NCBI GenBank assembly: GCA_020912385.1
Contig: CP087209.1
Span: 2,232,001 to 2,296,000 of the forward strand
Source: Neofusicoccum parvum
Taxonomy: Eukaryota; Ascomycota; Dothideomycetes; Botryosphaeriales; Botryosphaeriaceae
DNA length: 64,000 bases
Direction of reading: 5' to 3'
This document shows, piece after piece, positions 20,845-31,813 of this stretch. The notes beneath the pieces were generated by a model. The model did no database searches, was not told the origin of the DNA, and worked only from the letters and a program-made list of their open reading frames with translations. The position numbers and the translations under genes are program-made. The first letter of the stretch is position 1, and every line of letters starts with the position of its first letter.

Positions 20845-23144
20845 GGGGGGAGTAGTGAGATACCCTTGTCGAGAGAGAGTGCGTGGAGGATTTAATGGGA
20901 AGAAGGGTGGGCTTATTGCTCTCTCGGTACTGTTGATGTTTTTTTTTTTCACACGGCTGGGAAAGAAAAAAAAGAGTCGGGACGCTCGCTGCGCCGTTGA
21001 CGATATGTCGTCGAGACTTGCTCGCTTACTGCTGTCCTTTATCCCTGGTTGGACGGGGATTCTCTCGGCCTATCCGAGATGGTCTCTCTCTTTGCTTTTC
21101 TTTTCTGCTGTTTCCGCTGCTTGATATCCCTTGTGCAGAAACCTTTCTAGATTCTTGTCAATACATTTTGCTTCTTCTTTCTTCAGTCGATGATTGCTTC
21201 CTGTTGTAGCTTTGGAAGCACCTACCTATCTTGTCGCAGTCGAGTGCAACTCTGTCGGATGGCCCTGTCCAAAAATACGCACGAGATGAGACGTCTTGTA
21301 GATACCATGCCGCTGAAGGGCCTGAGAGGGACTTCAATTACATTTTCGAACATCTCCTTCAAGAGGAGTTGCTACATCACTACATACACACACGTATACA
21401 GGAATAGGAGTCTGTCAAAGAGACAAGGGAGACATGACGACAAAAGAAAGCCATTGTATGCCTTCTCTTAGCACCAAGAAAACGGCACTCAACCATGCAT
21501 ACGTACACACGTACTTTTGCCCCGTCTCCATATCTCGTAACCATCTCGACCGTGTAGAACAGCAGAACCCAATCCACGCCAACTCCGCGCTCGGCCCTCT
21601 CAACGCTTCGCCCCTCGATCGAGCCCTCACCTCGTCCCAAAAAGGTACCCCTCCGGTGTGCGACATCTCGACATGAAAAAAAAGCCTTGTCTGGTTGAGG
21701 GCGAGAAGCTCAAGCCAAGCCGACCGTCGAACATCAGATCCTCCCCTCCCCTCCCCTCCCCCTTTGAGCCCTAAAGTCCTGACGCCCAACCTCGCGGAAC
21801 CGCACTTGCGCCGCCAGCATCTCCCTCGATCGAGTCTCTCATCTCCGCAACCAATAAGAGTGAGAGAGAGAGAGAAGAAAAAAAAAGGGGGGGAGTGGTA
21901 AACAGCGAACCACGCAAAAAGAGACGCACGGAGAGAAAAAGAAATAAAGGAAGAAAAAAAAAACACCGACCGCCCTGTAGTCCCCTTCTGAAGAATCGGC
22001 CCCTCGCCCAAACAGCAAGCAAGCAGGAGACGGCGCCAAGGGCCCCGAACGGGAAAAGCCGCCGTGTTCGTGGCCCGACGAGAGAACCGACCGGCAAGAG
22101 GCTGGGTTGAGAAGCGATGCACCCGCTTCGTCAGGTACGCGCGCGCAAAAGAGAGAGAGGGACAGCGTTGCTTTCGGGGGGTGTTCTGTGATTGGTGGCT
22201 ATACATGATAATGACTGCTTCGCAAATGACGATTGAAAAAATGATCAAGGGAAAAAAAAGCGATTGGGTTGAACCGGCCTTGTCGGGTGTTGAAGGTAAG
22301 CTTTTGTCCTTTTCTTTTAGAACGACATCGGGCCTCAACTTCATCCTCTGCTGCAAGCACCGTCTCGTGTGGATCTCAATTCGTCGAGCCAAAGGGGTAG
22401 GAGAAAGAGGTATCGCGCGCCAAGAAATGCCCAGGAGTGACTTTGCGTTCTTCGTGACAAGGGGAAGAGAGAGAGAGAGGGAAAGGGGGGCTGAGACTTT
22501 GGATATGCTTTGTTGGGGCCTGAGGCAGGGAAAGAGGAAATTGGAAATAGGAGAGAAGTAAAATGTGGAAACCCAAAAAATCGTCTGTCTGCTGTAGGTA
22601 CTGGGTGTGGTAGGTTACGTTAAAAAGCCTCCTTCCTATCCTATCGTAGACATCATCAACTATGCATTATTTTGCGCTTCCATCCGCTAATGTAGAAACA
22701 GCAAAAGCAAAAATCGACAACAAACAGCTTATAAAACACACGCGCGACAAAACACCCAATAAATGCTACTTTCCGTCCCCGTCGTCAATCCCACCCCCTT
22801 TACATTGCTTCTTCGCTGGAATCCGCCAAAAAGTAAAAAAATCCCCGTGACACCTCCGTCCACCTCTTTGGGGAATCTCTATGCAAGTGGTGAAGAAGAG
22901 CAACAGACACAAAATTCGTAGACAGGAAGAAAGAAAATGCTAGAAACGAAAATCCCTCTCCGAACAGTGACAAAAAGTTTTTCTTCCCAAAAAGCACCAT
23001 GCCGCCCTTTTTCAAGGATTCTTCACAACGAAGAAAAGCAAAAAAAGGATGCAGAAACTGGCACCTCCCAGGACCTGCGAAGGATCAAAAGCGTGGCGAT
23101 GCAAGGACAAAAGACATGAAATCTGGGGAACTAGGCGGCGACAG
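20845..23144. other. Intergenic between convergent DUF3455 and RasGAP genes
   Basis: About 2.3 kb of 3' flank. It is rich in homopurine runs, notably an uninterrupted purine tract at 21862-21895 (GA repeats, then A9, then G7) and another purine-rich block at 21904-21963. No protein gene is supported; ORFs of 90-325 codons here read low-complexity sequence. Confidence 0.5.
21862..21895. repeat. Polypurine tract (GA)n-A9-G7
   Basis: Thirty-four consecutive purines on the plus strand: a GAGA microsatellite passing into A9 and G7 runs. Such tracts are slippage-prone and can adopt non-B structure. No function is claimed. Confidence 0.75.
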
Positions 23145-26100
23145 TCATTCGTCATCCGCTCGTAGGTCGCCGCCGACCTCCCCTACCTTCTCCCTACCTC
23201 TGGTCGTACCACCCCTATCCCTACCCCTCTCCTTCTCTCTCTCACGCTCCAGCTTCTCACGCTCCTTCTCCGCTTGTCGGTCCAGCTCGCGCTGCCGTTC
23301 TCTTTCCTTCCGTTTTTCGCGCTTCTCCTCCTTTTCGCGCTCCCGGTCGGTACGGTCCTTGCCCTCCTTATTCCTCTTCTTGAAGACAAGACCACGAAGC
23401 CCTCTGCTTTCTCTCTCGCTTCTGCTCAAACCTTCCAAGACATCGCCATAGTTTCGATGCCCAGGGGCCATCACCTGCGGTAAGGCAGTAGTGGTCTCAC
23501 TGTCCGAGCCACCGTCATCAAAGCCACCTGGGGAGTGTTGAGTTGGGACGATAGGACCTGGGTGGAATGTTGATATGGCGCTGGGCAGGGGTTGACCAGG
23601 ATCGCTGTATACACTGCTCTCAAGGCTCTGAACACCGGCAGCGTGCTGCAGGGTAGAGTAGGATGCCTGTTGGGAAGGTCCACGGGATATGGCAGTGTAC
23701 GATGAATGCGGGCTGACAGTGTAGACGCTGTTCGGCTTAGCAAAGTTGCCGCCCGCCATACCACCTGGTCCGTTAACAACATTAGGCCGAGACCAGTCGG
23801 ACGACTGCGCGGATTGTTGACCTGCAGGGGCTTGGTAGCCACTGTGACTGGCGCTGTGGTGGAGAAGCATTTGCTCGGCCCCTCCCATACGTTCATCAAA
23901 GCCGTGCGAGGAACCTGGCGGCGTCGATGCGCCTGGGCTGCCCATGTCGGCGCCCATGCTGCTGTCGCCGTCATCTTCATCATCTTCCTCGTCACTAGTC
24001 TCCTCAATGCTGCCCTTCACGCTGCCAGCCTGACTGGCATTGCCACCTTCGGTGCTCGGTGCATATCGGCTCGAAGAACGAGGCGTGTTGTTCGTGGATG
24101 CAGCCGAGCGAGCAGGGGAAGATGCCGCGGCACGGTGTTGCGTGGCCCTCTGCGAGACGCTGCGGTTACTGCCTAGCGTCCCCGCGGTCGTTGACGTAGT
24201 TGGTGTATCTGAGACGCGCTGTGCGTCGCGTTCGCGCGCAGCAAACTCCCACGGGTCACGCTGCCATGTCACATTACCAGAAGCCCCTTGAATGGGCAAG
24301 GTGGGGGACATGGGGGACATCGGCCCGCCTTGAATCGGTAAGGTCCCGATCGTCGAGGTGGGCGACATGGGGGCCGAAGGAATCGCAGAAGACGGCGCCG
24401 AAGCGCCCGATCCGGTGCTTGTCTCCGTGTCTCTGTGCCTCCGCCTCAAGCTTCCCAATTCAAACCCGGGTGGCGGCGTTTCTGTGGGTACTGGTGGCGG
24501 GTAGTCAGAAGCAGGAGAAATGGCGTTGTGCTCCAACTGTTCCACCAACTCTTCCCATTTGACGCTGAGAGTGCTGCTCGGTCTTTCAGCGCGCTCGGCC
24601 CGTTCCAGACAGTCACGTGTGCGTGCATTGAGTGCGACACAAATGTTGTGGAACTTGGCCAAGTCACCATCCTCTTGCGCCAAGTTCTCAGCAAGCTCTC
24701 CCGTGTTGTCAAGCCACAGTTGCACCAGTTCGGCAAAGTTCCGAGCGTGGTCAATGAGGTACGGCAGGCTTGGGAAACCTTCCCTGCTGGTGGGTGGCAA
24801 ACGTTGTAGGATGGCGAGTGGCGTGCTGTACGAGGGCGGGATCGGCGAGACAGTCGAGGCGGTCGGAGAAATCGAGCAGATGTTGTCGATGAAATTCTTG
24901 AATTCCTGGCGGTGGCCGTTGAGGAACGAATTCATAGGTTCCATCCAGTGCTCCTTGGCGCCGAAGGTCGACATGTTGGCAAGACCCTGTAGTGACTTGG
25001 CAATCAGGGTCAGGGTCCGGCGTGCACGCATCTTGGGGTGGTCTGTCAAATGTTAGTCACGGCCAGCTCCTTAACAATCAGGCAAGCCAGACGTACCTTT
25101 CAGCAAACCAAAGAGCTTCGGGTTCAGAACTGCAGGGCAGAAGAACCGCAAGAACAAGAATCCACTGACGGAACTGTACGTGACCGTCCTGAGGAAATCT
25201 CCGTAGCGATCCTCGGCGCATGCCCTGATGTGTCTGAAGATGAGTCGCAGCTCCGCGGGGCATCTGTGAACGCTGCTAGCGATGGCCTCCCACATCTCCT
25301 CCGTTAGTGAAATGAGTCGCTTCCAATTGCGATCCACCTCATGACTGCTGCCAATGCGGTTGGGATCAACCTCGCAGTCAGGATCACGATCGGCTATTTC
25401 TTGCAGTTTCTCTCCGAGAGTCTCCTCAAGATACTCCTTTCCAAGACGCTTCATATGGAAATCGAGGGCCTTGGTCAATAACGTGTTACCGCGGAACAAC
25501 AAGTTTGCCTCGAGCTTTGCGTTGTTGCCCAAGTCCCGGACAACCAATTCGCGGTCGCCAGCGTTGGTGTACGTCACTTCACCAGCATCGCTTGAACCCA
25601 GGCGGCGACTGAAGCGAAGACGGCTGACCGAGGTCTCCTTGAGCGTGCCATCGATCTCTTCCTCAACCAGAGCCATAATCCATTCGCTAGCTTGGCCAGA
25701 AACCTGGAAGATATTGAGGAGGCATTCACTCAGTCTCTTCAATTCCTGCGGAATCATCGTTGCGATTTGGAGGGTTAGGCCGTTGGAGAAGCGGTGCAAC
25801 AATTCTGACATGGGTTGGTAGTCCCGTGCCATTAAGATTACTCCTTCCTCTGCCTTCACGCGAACCAGCAGCTCGCCGACCGAGTTGCCGTACATGTTGA
25901 TCATTGGCCACCACTTTTCAACTTCTTGACCTGATTCCATGTCATCAAGATAGACGTCCACTTTTCCACAGGTTTGATCGAAAGAAATGCCGGTGTAACC
26001 GCCGGATCCGTCGTTGCCAGCAAAGGCTTCCTTTGTCGGGTCCTTGGCGAATGCTTGTGACCTTGTTCCGTTGCTTGGAGGTGTTGACGGCCTTTTCTTC

Positions 26101-28025
26101 AAGAGCAGGCTGGCAGTCGATAACGCGGCCGGTAGGTCCTGGAAGTCGAACTCTTCCCGCCAAAATGGATCAGAGGCATCCTTGAGCATTGTCCTTGCGC
26201 GAGTCTCGCCATCTAGAAGCACCTCGACGTAATAGCCCCCTTGGAGTTCTTTGTTGCCCGAGGAAGGCCGTGGTCCATGATGAATTGCCCGGCCCTCCCC
26301 GAATTTGGGACTCAATGGAGGGCTAAGGCGGGCTTCGATAATGCGAACGTTGAGAGAGCGTTCCATGCGGAACATGTCCAGGGCGTTCTGCGCTTGGGCC
26401 ATTTGTGACGATTGTGACCCCGGTGACTGTAAATCTTCTGGAAGACTGATCGAAGGTTGTTTCGGGCCGTATAACTGGGGTATCGTAAATGCGCGCAGAA
26501 GAACAATCCAGACTTCATACTGCACCCGTGAATCCAGAGACAGGAAGATTGGTCGGAGAAGGGATAGAGATGTTGAGGTAGATGTGTACTGCGGGTAGAT
26601 GGCAATGCAAAAGTCGCTATCCAGAACAGTCGGGTCGAGCCGCTGAACCGCGCATCGCGAGAGTTGCGAAAGCTGCACAACCGACACAAGGGTGACGTCA
26701 GTGTCGGAATACAGTTTCAGTTCGCCATTTTCTCGCAGGGTACATGAGACACGGCGCCATCTGCGAGCCCCGAAGCTTTGCATGCGGGCTCCGGCAGTAG
26801 GTCGCGTTGAACCTGTCGCCACAGGCTGTCCAGGTTTGACATTACCGGAATTGCTGTAGGAAACGTTCGTATCCCAGAAAATCATCTTTCCAACTTTTAT
26901 GATAGGGGCCTCTTTCAACAGAGAAATTTCGGAATGCCGTCTGCTGTCGAGCGGCGGCCTGCCGCTCGCGCTTGAAAGGGGCTGCTGGGGCTTTGCCATC
27001 TTGTTTTGTATTCCTTTGGGGCGAATTGGCTGCCAGCACATGAGGGCTGCGAACCATGAATCGTATTCCTCCTGAGTGGGTGGGCGGAGGTGAACTTCCA
27101 GGTTCGAATTGTGTAGATTCACATCAATGTAGGCGGTGTAAGACTCAGCGTCGTACGCAGTCTTGACCCGGCAACCACGCAGATCCGGAATCAGGGTCCG
27201 GTGGTATGAATTGTCGTTCTTAGGCTCATACACCAAGCTACCCGTCTCCTCGTTGATGTAGCAGTATGACAGAGCCCAGGGGCTCGTGTCTCCCCTCCTG
27301 AACGCCAACATACCCTTCATCCGTCCGCATGTAGACCGCATCAGTCTTAATATCTTCTTCGCATCCGAAGCAGGGACGGGCGAGACCCATGAGTCCGGTT
27401 GAGACGAGTGCGAATGAGGAAGCGGAGACGTCGGCCGCGGCGGCTGCTTTGTGAGGCGGGCCCGCGAGCCAGAGTTGTTCCGCGAGGATGAGACGGGAGG
27501 CGGGGAGATGGTGGATGGGTGGCCGATGGACGTGACGGTGTCGTCAAGCCCTTGAAACGGAACGGGCCCGGTCGAGTGGACCGAGCCGATGCGGTGACGG
27601 TTTTTCGCGAAGAGCGAGGCCGGTGAGCGGTCTCGAGAGGTCCGCTCCTCCATTGTCCGGGTGCGCGGGCGGTTCTGCGACTCTCGTGAGCTCCTCATGG
27701 CGTACTCCCCATCGTTGGCCGTCGTTGCAGTCCGGTTGACCAAGCCGCGGTGCAGGTTCTTGGAGCCGTCGCGCGAAAGAGTCTTGGGGGAGGTGGCAGG
27801 CGACGTCGCTGTGCTGATGTCGTTGTGCAGGTGGTCGTCGTGGTGGTGCGAGGGCTGGGCGAGGTCTGGGTTGGAGTCCGGGGTGACGGGGCGGATGGTC
27901 GAGGCAGACTGCGAAAAGGATGCGCTGGGCAACGGAGCGGGCTGGGGTTCATCCTGGACGTAGGGCGCGTCTTCCGGGACAGCAGTCGCCGTCTTCTTGC
28001 GGCGCGAGGGCCTGGTGGTGTCCAT
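23145..28025 (-). CDS. RasGAP with PH and C2 domains (Bud2-like)
   Basis: Two exons (28025-25097 and 25042-23145) separated by a 54-nt intron; 1608 aa. It would accelerate GTP hydrolysis by a Ras/Rap-type GTPase, in Bud2's case Rsr1/Bud1, to set polarity. Order of parts: a disordered Ser/Pro-rich N-terminus (1-230); a PH domain at 236-334 (KGMLAFRRG..SYCYINEETGSLVYEP..DSWFAALMCWQP); a second PH-like segment (about 360-540); a C2 domain (about 560-670, RSLNVRIIEARLSP..YYVEVLLDGE); and the RasGAP domain (about 790-1060) with the arginine finger at Arg845 in LLFRGNTLLTKA and the FLRFFCPAVLNPKLFGLL motif. The tail is Ser-rich and ends in a highly charged Arg/Glu/Lys coiled-coil-like segment. The PH-C2-GAP order resembles Bud2 and SynGAP/RASA proteins; the exact target GTPase is inference. 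Confidence 0.88.
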
Positions 28026-30610
28026 GGTGCTAGACTAGCCGGCGGCCGTGCGGTGTGGTGCTTGGAGGCGTATCCCGGGCTCAAGCAAACGGCGTTGGTC
28101 CGCAATGGCCACTGCTCCGTCGGCGGCTGCTGTCTGGACGGCGTCCACTGGCGCCCGCCGCGTGTAACTTGGGGTTGTGTATGCGTGACGAACGAGGAGT
28201 CTCGGCTGTGCGAGGCCCGAGCGAGACGCAGACCTGCGCGGCGATAACGCAATGAGCACGAGCGGGCTGGATGGCGAGCGCCGGCATTGGGTTCCCGGCG
28301 ACGAGGGTTCGCTGGAGTTCGGACGATCAGCCTGGCGCCGCGGGTCAGGGAGGCATGCGGGCGTGGTCGGTCGGGCTGGGGTCGGGGCGCAGGAGCAGCT
28401 TCGCAGGAGCAGCAGGAGGCGAGCAGGAGCACCGCGGCCGGGGGAGCTTGGTGGGCGCGGCTGCGGGCTGCGTGGTGCTGCTGGAGGCGCCGCGGCGTCG
28501 GAGGGCGGGCGGCGCGGCTCTGTGCGCGTTGCGGGCTTGCGAGAATGGGCGGTGGTGGTCTGGAGGGCGGTGTTTGTCAGGGCGGGCCTGGTGTTCGTGG
28601 TTCTGCCTTCGCTCGCGATGAATAGGGCCGGCGCTCGTGCCAGCAGGGAAGCACTGATGAGAACCCAGCAGCAGTGCCCGCAGCGGTTAGGGCGCCTCGG
28701 AGCGGGAAGACAGCGCTTGGGCAGGCCTGATGCTCGACTCGCCTCTTTCGCTGGGTTGCCGCGTTCCTGTCCATCGGTGCGTCCTCCCCCCGAGCAGCCC
28801 GCCGCGAGCCCACCGAAGTGCATGCAGCGATCCCACCCGGCCTGACACACTCCTTTGCTCGGCCAAGCCTTCGATCTGACGCTTCCACGCATGCTCGCAT
28901 GCATCCACGCCCGGCGCCGCTGTTCTGCCCAACGGCGCCGCTCACCGCATGCAGCGCGCCCGCGCACAGTGCACCGCCGCTCCACGCCGCGCCCGCGCCC
29001 GCAGCATTAATTGCGTGGTGCTCTCCAATCGCACAATTGCTGCCCGCCCCGCCCAATCACCTCGCCGACGCAAGGGAGCGCAGCTCCACCCGCTCACGTC
29101 GGCGAGCTGCCTCTCCCGCCCCTGGGAATCCCAGACCCTTCGCTTGGAACGGCGCTGCGAGCCTGGAGCACTCGAGCCACCCGTCGGGGCTCCCTGCGCC
29201 CTTTCTCATTACCGTGGCGCTGGGAACGGACAGCTGGCTGCCCGTTTGAACGCCTGTTGCGCCCTCATTGCACAAGGGCCACGAGCCATGTTAATAATTC
29301 TCCTATGTGTGTAACTCTCCGAGCACCACATACGTGGCGCCACAGCGCCGTTTCGTCCTGAGCTGCCGTTGTTTCGCACCCCCCATGGTGCTCGAAACAT
29401 GCTGCGTGCAGCCGATGCTTTGGCCGTGCAGCCACCGCAGGGGACCAGTGCCATCGAGCGCGGCGCCCACTAATGAGCGCGGGTTCCTGAAATTTTTTCT
29501 GTCTTGCGTTGCTTTTTCCCACCGGGCGAACGGGCCGTATGTACGTCTGCTGCGCTGCTGCTGCACGCTGCACCGACTGTCGGCAGCAACGGCCAGGGGA
29601 CGCCGCCAGAACGGCCGTCAGGCACCCATTGCCGTGTATTGATGCGTTAGTCGGGCGCCCGAATAGGGCTTGTTCGTCATCTATTGCTCTAGCTGAATGC
29701 TTCAGCGCAGCTATAGAGCCGGCTGTCTTTCGTGGCCGCCCAACAGACGCCAGGTCTCCGAGCACGCATGCCGGCTGTCCCTCCCCACAAGGCTGATCAG
29801 CCCACCGCGTCCTTGGGCCCAAGAGCCGTTCGGCCTTATACTACGCAGTAGGCACTCAACGTGAGAGCAGAAAGAGACGCTTCCCGTATTCTTGTCCAAT
29901 TGTGAAAAGTTAATCCATCAGGCCACTGACAACGAATCAGCGTGCTGTCATATGACGGCCGGTGAATCGGTCCTCGACACCTCGTCCCCACTCATTTACA
30001 CTGCACATGCTTGCCAATAACTTGTCTCATAAGCAACGCAATTGTGTGCCATTCTCGGTGTATCTCAGTAACAAGTATCTCCATCATGACGTATGTATTG
30101 ACCGTCATCCATCGCAATCGGTATAAACGTCCCAAACGGGGGAAAGGAATCCGCGGCCCGGAGCACTCCAGCGTGAAAGAAAAAAGCAAGCGTGTGAATG
30201 AAAGATAAGCCCCACCCACGAAGAGAAAAGCAACCATCATCGCGAAGGGGAATCTGCGTGCTGGTAGACAACACCACGCCAACGTGCGCCTGCGGAAGAA
30301 AGTCTTCTGCCCGTTCAACGAAGAAACAAACCTGGGAAGTCAGGCAGAAGGAAGAGCGGTCGTAGAAAAAGAAAAGAAAGGGAGGCCTCGAAGCAAACCC
30401 GTACCTAGCCATCTGCGCAGGTCCATCCCAGCTGAGCATCCTGAACAGCCAGATTACCCGCACCCGCACCTGCATGCGTCGTCCATCATGACGGATGCCA
30501 AGCCCGAACACATCAGCTCCTCTCATCGCCATTCACATCTCGCGTATAGTCAGCCAGCCAACCAGCGCCTTGCCGTCAATGCACACAAACCACAACAGTC
30601 CGCGTGTTCT
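28026..30610. other. Intergenic: RasGAP promoter and 3' flank of the 400-aa protein gene
   Basis: About 2.6 kb, GC-rich, with overlapping ORFs up to 316 codons that run antisense to each other and lack domains. No recognisable element. Confidence 0.45.
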
Positions 30611-31813
30611 TTACCTGAAGGGCGGCCGATCTGCGCCTTCTGGCTCTAGACTGGCAGCACTCATAGGCTGGCTTGGGCTCCTCGCACCACTCAAGTCACC
30701 ACTACCAGTCTTGCGCAGTGCCTGTCGCATTGTCTCAACCATCAGCTCACCACCGCCCAGCGGAGGGCTGTAGGCACCCTGGGAGAGGGTCGGGCTCGCA
30801 GGAGCACCGCCTACTCGTGATGCTTTCGCATCCATTCCCTTCATGCTGGGTGCGCCGCTGGTGGGCGGGCTTGTGCCGACGCCGCGAGACGACGCGGGGC
30901 TGCGGACCGGAGACGGGGAACGGTTCGCAGTCGACGACAGGGACATGTGGTGAACCGAGTCGCGGCCCGTCTCTGCATGCTCTGCTTGCACGACGTCTGC
31001 GAAGGAGATGAAGGATAGGCGGCGAATGTCTTCCTTGTCGAAGGATCCATAATTAGAACCGTCGGCCCCGTCATCCGTTTCCGACTTGGAGGCCACCTCG
31101 TCGATCGTCGGCGAGGACACAGCTTCGGTAGATGCCGAGCTCGCGGTAATGTTGGACGCGACGGGCTGGTGCGCAGCGTGCATGACGATTTCAACCTCGT
31201 CGGGGTTCAGGTGATCGTCCGTGATGGCCTGCGCGGAGGCCTCCAGCACCGGCGGGATGTGGTCCTCGGTCTGAATATGCGAGGGTATAGCGGGCGAAAG
31301 TTCCCCTGGGAGGGCGCTCTCCTGCACATTGCGCTCGAATATCTGCGAAGAGGCCGGCGAGTGGAGCCGCGGCGATGAGGATCTGTATCCCCTGCTAGGG
31401 GAGGCGGCAGACGAAGCATAGACGCGCGGACTGCCCTGAGGCGTGCTGACGAAGGCCTGGCGAGCGTCGACGGGCGGCGAATGCCTGGGCGAAATGGGTC
31501 GTATGCCGGCGCGCGCAGGCGTCTGCTGCTGCGAGGCCGGCGCAGTCGCGTTTGCAGGCACGCCGGCTGGAGTGCGCGGCGGCGCCTGCTCTGCGGGCTT
31601 GGTGGGCCTGTCCTCCTTCTTGTCGGCGCCGTCCTTCTTCCGCCCCAATCCGAAGAAGCGGCGCTTGCTCTGGGACTTTGGCGTCGAGTCGGCGTCGTCG
31701 TGCTGGTGGTCGCCGTCGCCGGTGGTGCGGCGCTCCGCCAGCAGAGCGACGGAGGAATTGCGCGGGCTGGGGCCGACGGGCATGGCCTTGGGTGGATCCT
31801 GCAGGGCGCTCAT
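30611..31813 (-). CDS. Conserved low-complexity fungal protein, function unknown
   Basis: Intronless, 400 aa. I do not recognise a characterised family. The N-terminus has a short basic/aromatic patch (SKRRFFGLGRKK), followed by long Ser/Pro/Ala-rich disorder with many SP sites (SPR, SPS, TPQGSPR). The better-ordered islands lie at the C-terminal half: SNYGSFDKEDIRRLSFISFADVVQAE and, near the end, ELMVETMRQALRKTGSGDLSGARS. These read like conserved short motifs in an otherwise variable protein and suggest a phosphorylated scaffold or regulatory protein, but that is inference. The stop is directly followed on the minus strand by a GTAAAG, so a spliced extension is conceivable, but the reading ends naturally at PPFR. 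It has no signal peptide or TM. Confidence 0.7.
   Translation of the reverse strand: MSALQDPPKAMPVGPSPRNSSVALLAERRTTGDGDHQHDDADSTPKSQSKRRFFGLGRKKDGADKKEDRPTKPAEQAPPRTPAGVPANATAPASQQQTPARAGIRPISPRHSPPVDARQAFVSTPQGSPRVYASSAASPSRGYRSSSPRLHSPASSQIFERNVQESALPGELSPAIPSHIQTEDHIPPVLEASAQAITDDHLNPDEVEIVMHAAHQPVASNITASSASTEAVSSPTIDEVASKSETDDGADGSNYGSFDKEDIRRLSFISFADVVQAEHAETGRDSVHHMSLSSTANRSPSPVRSPASSRGVGTSPPTSGAPSMKGMDAKASRVGGAPASPTLSQGAYSPPLGGGELMVETMRQALRKTGSGDLSGARSPSQPMSAASLEPEGADRPPFR

Noticed and set aside
20095..20952. 285-codon minus-strand ORF over the DUF3455 gene
   Set aside because: Antisense shadow of a very GC-rich gene: Gly/Arg/Val-rich with no family pattern.
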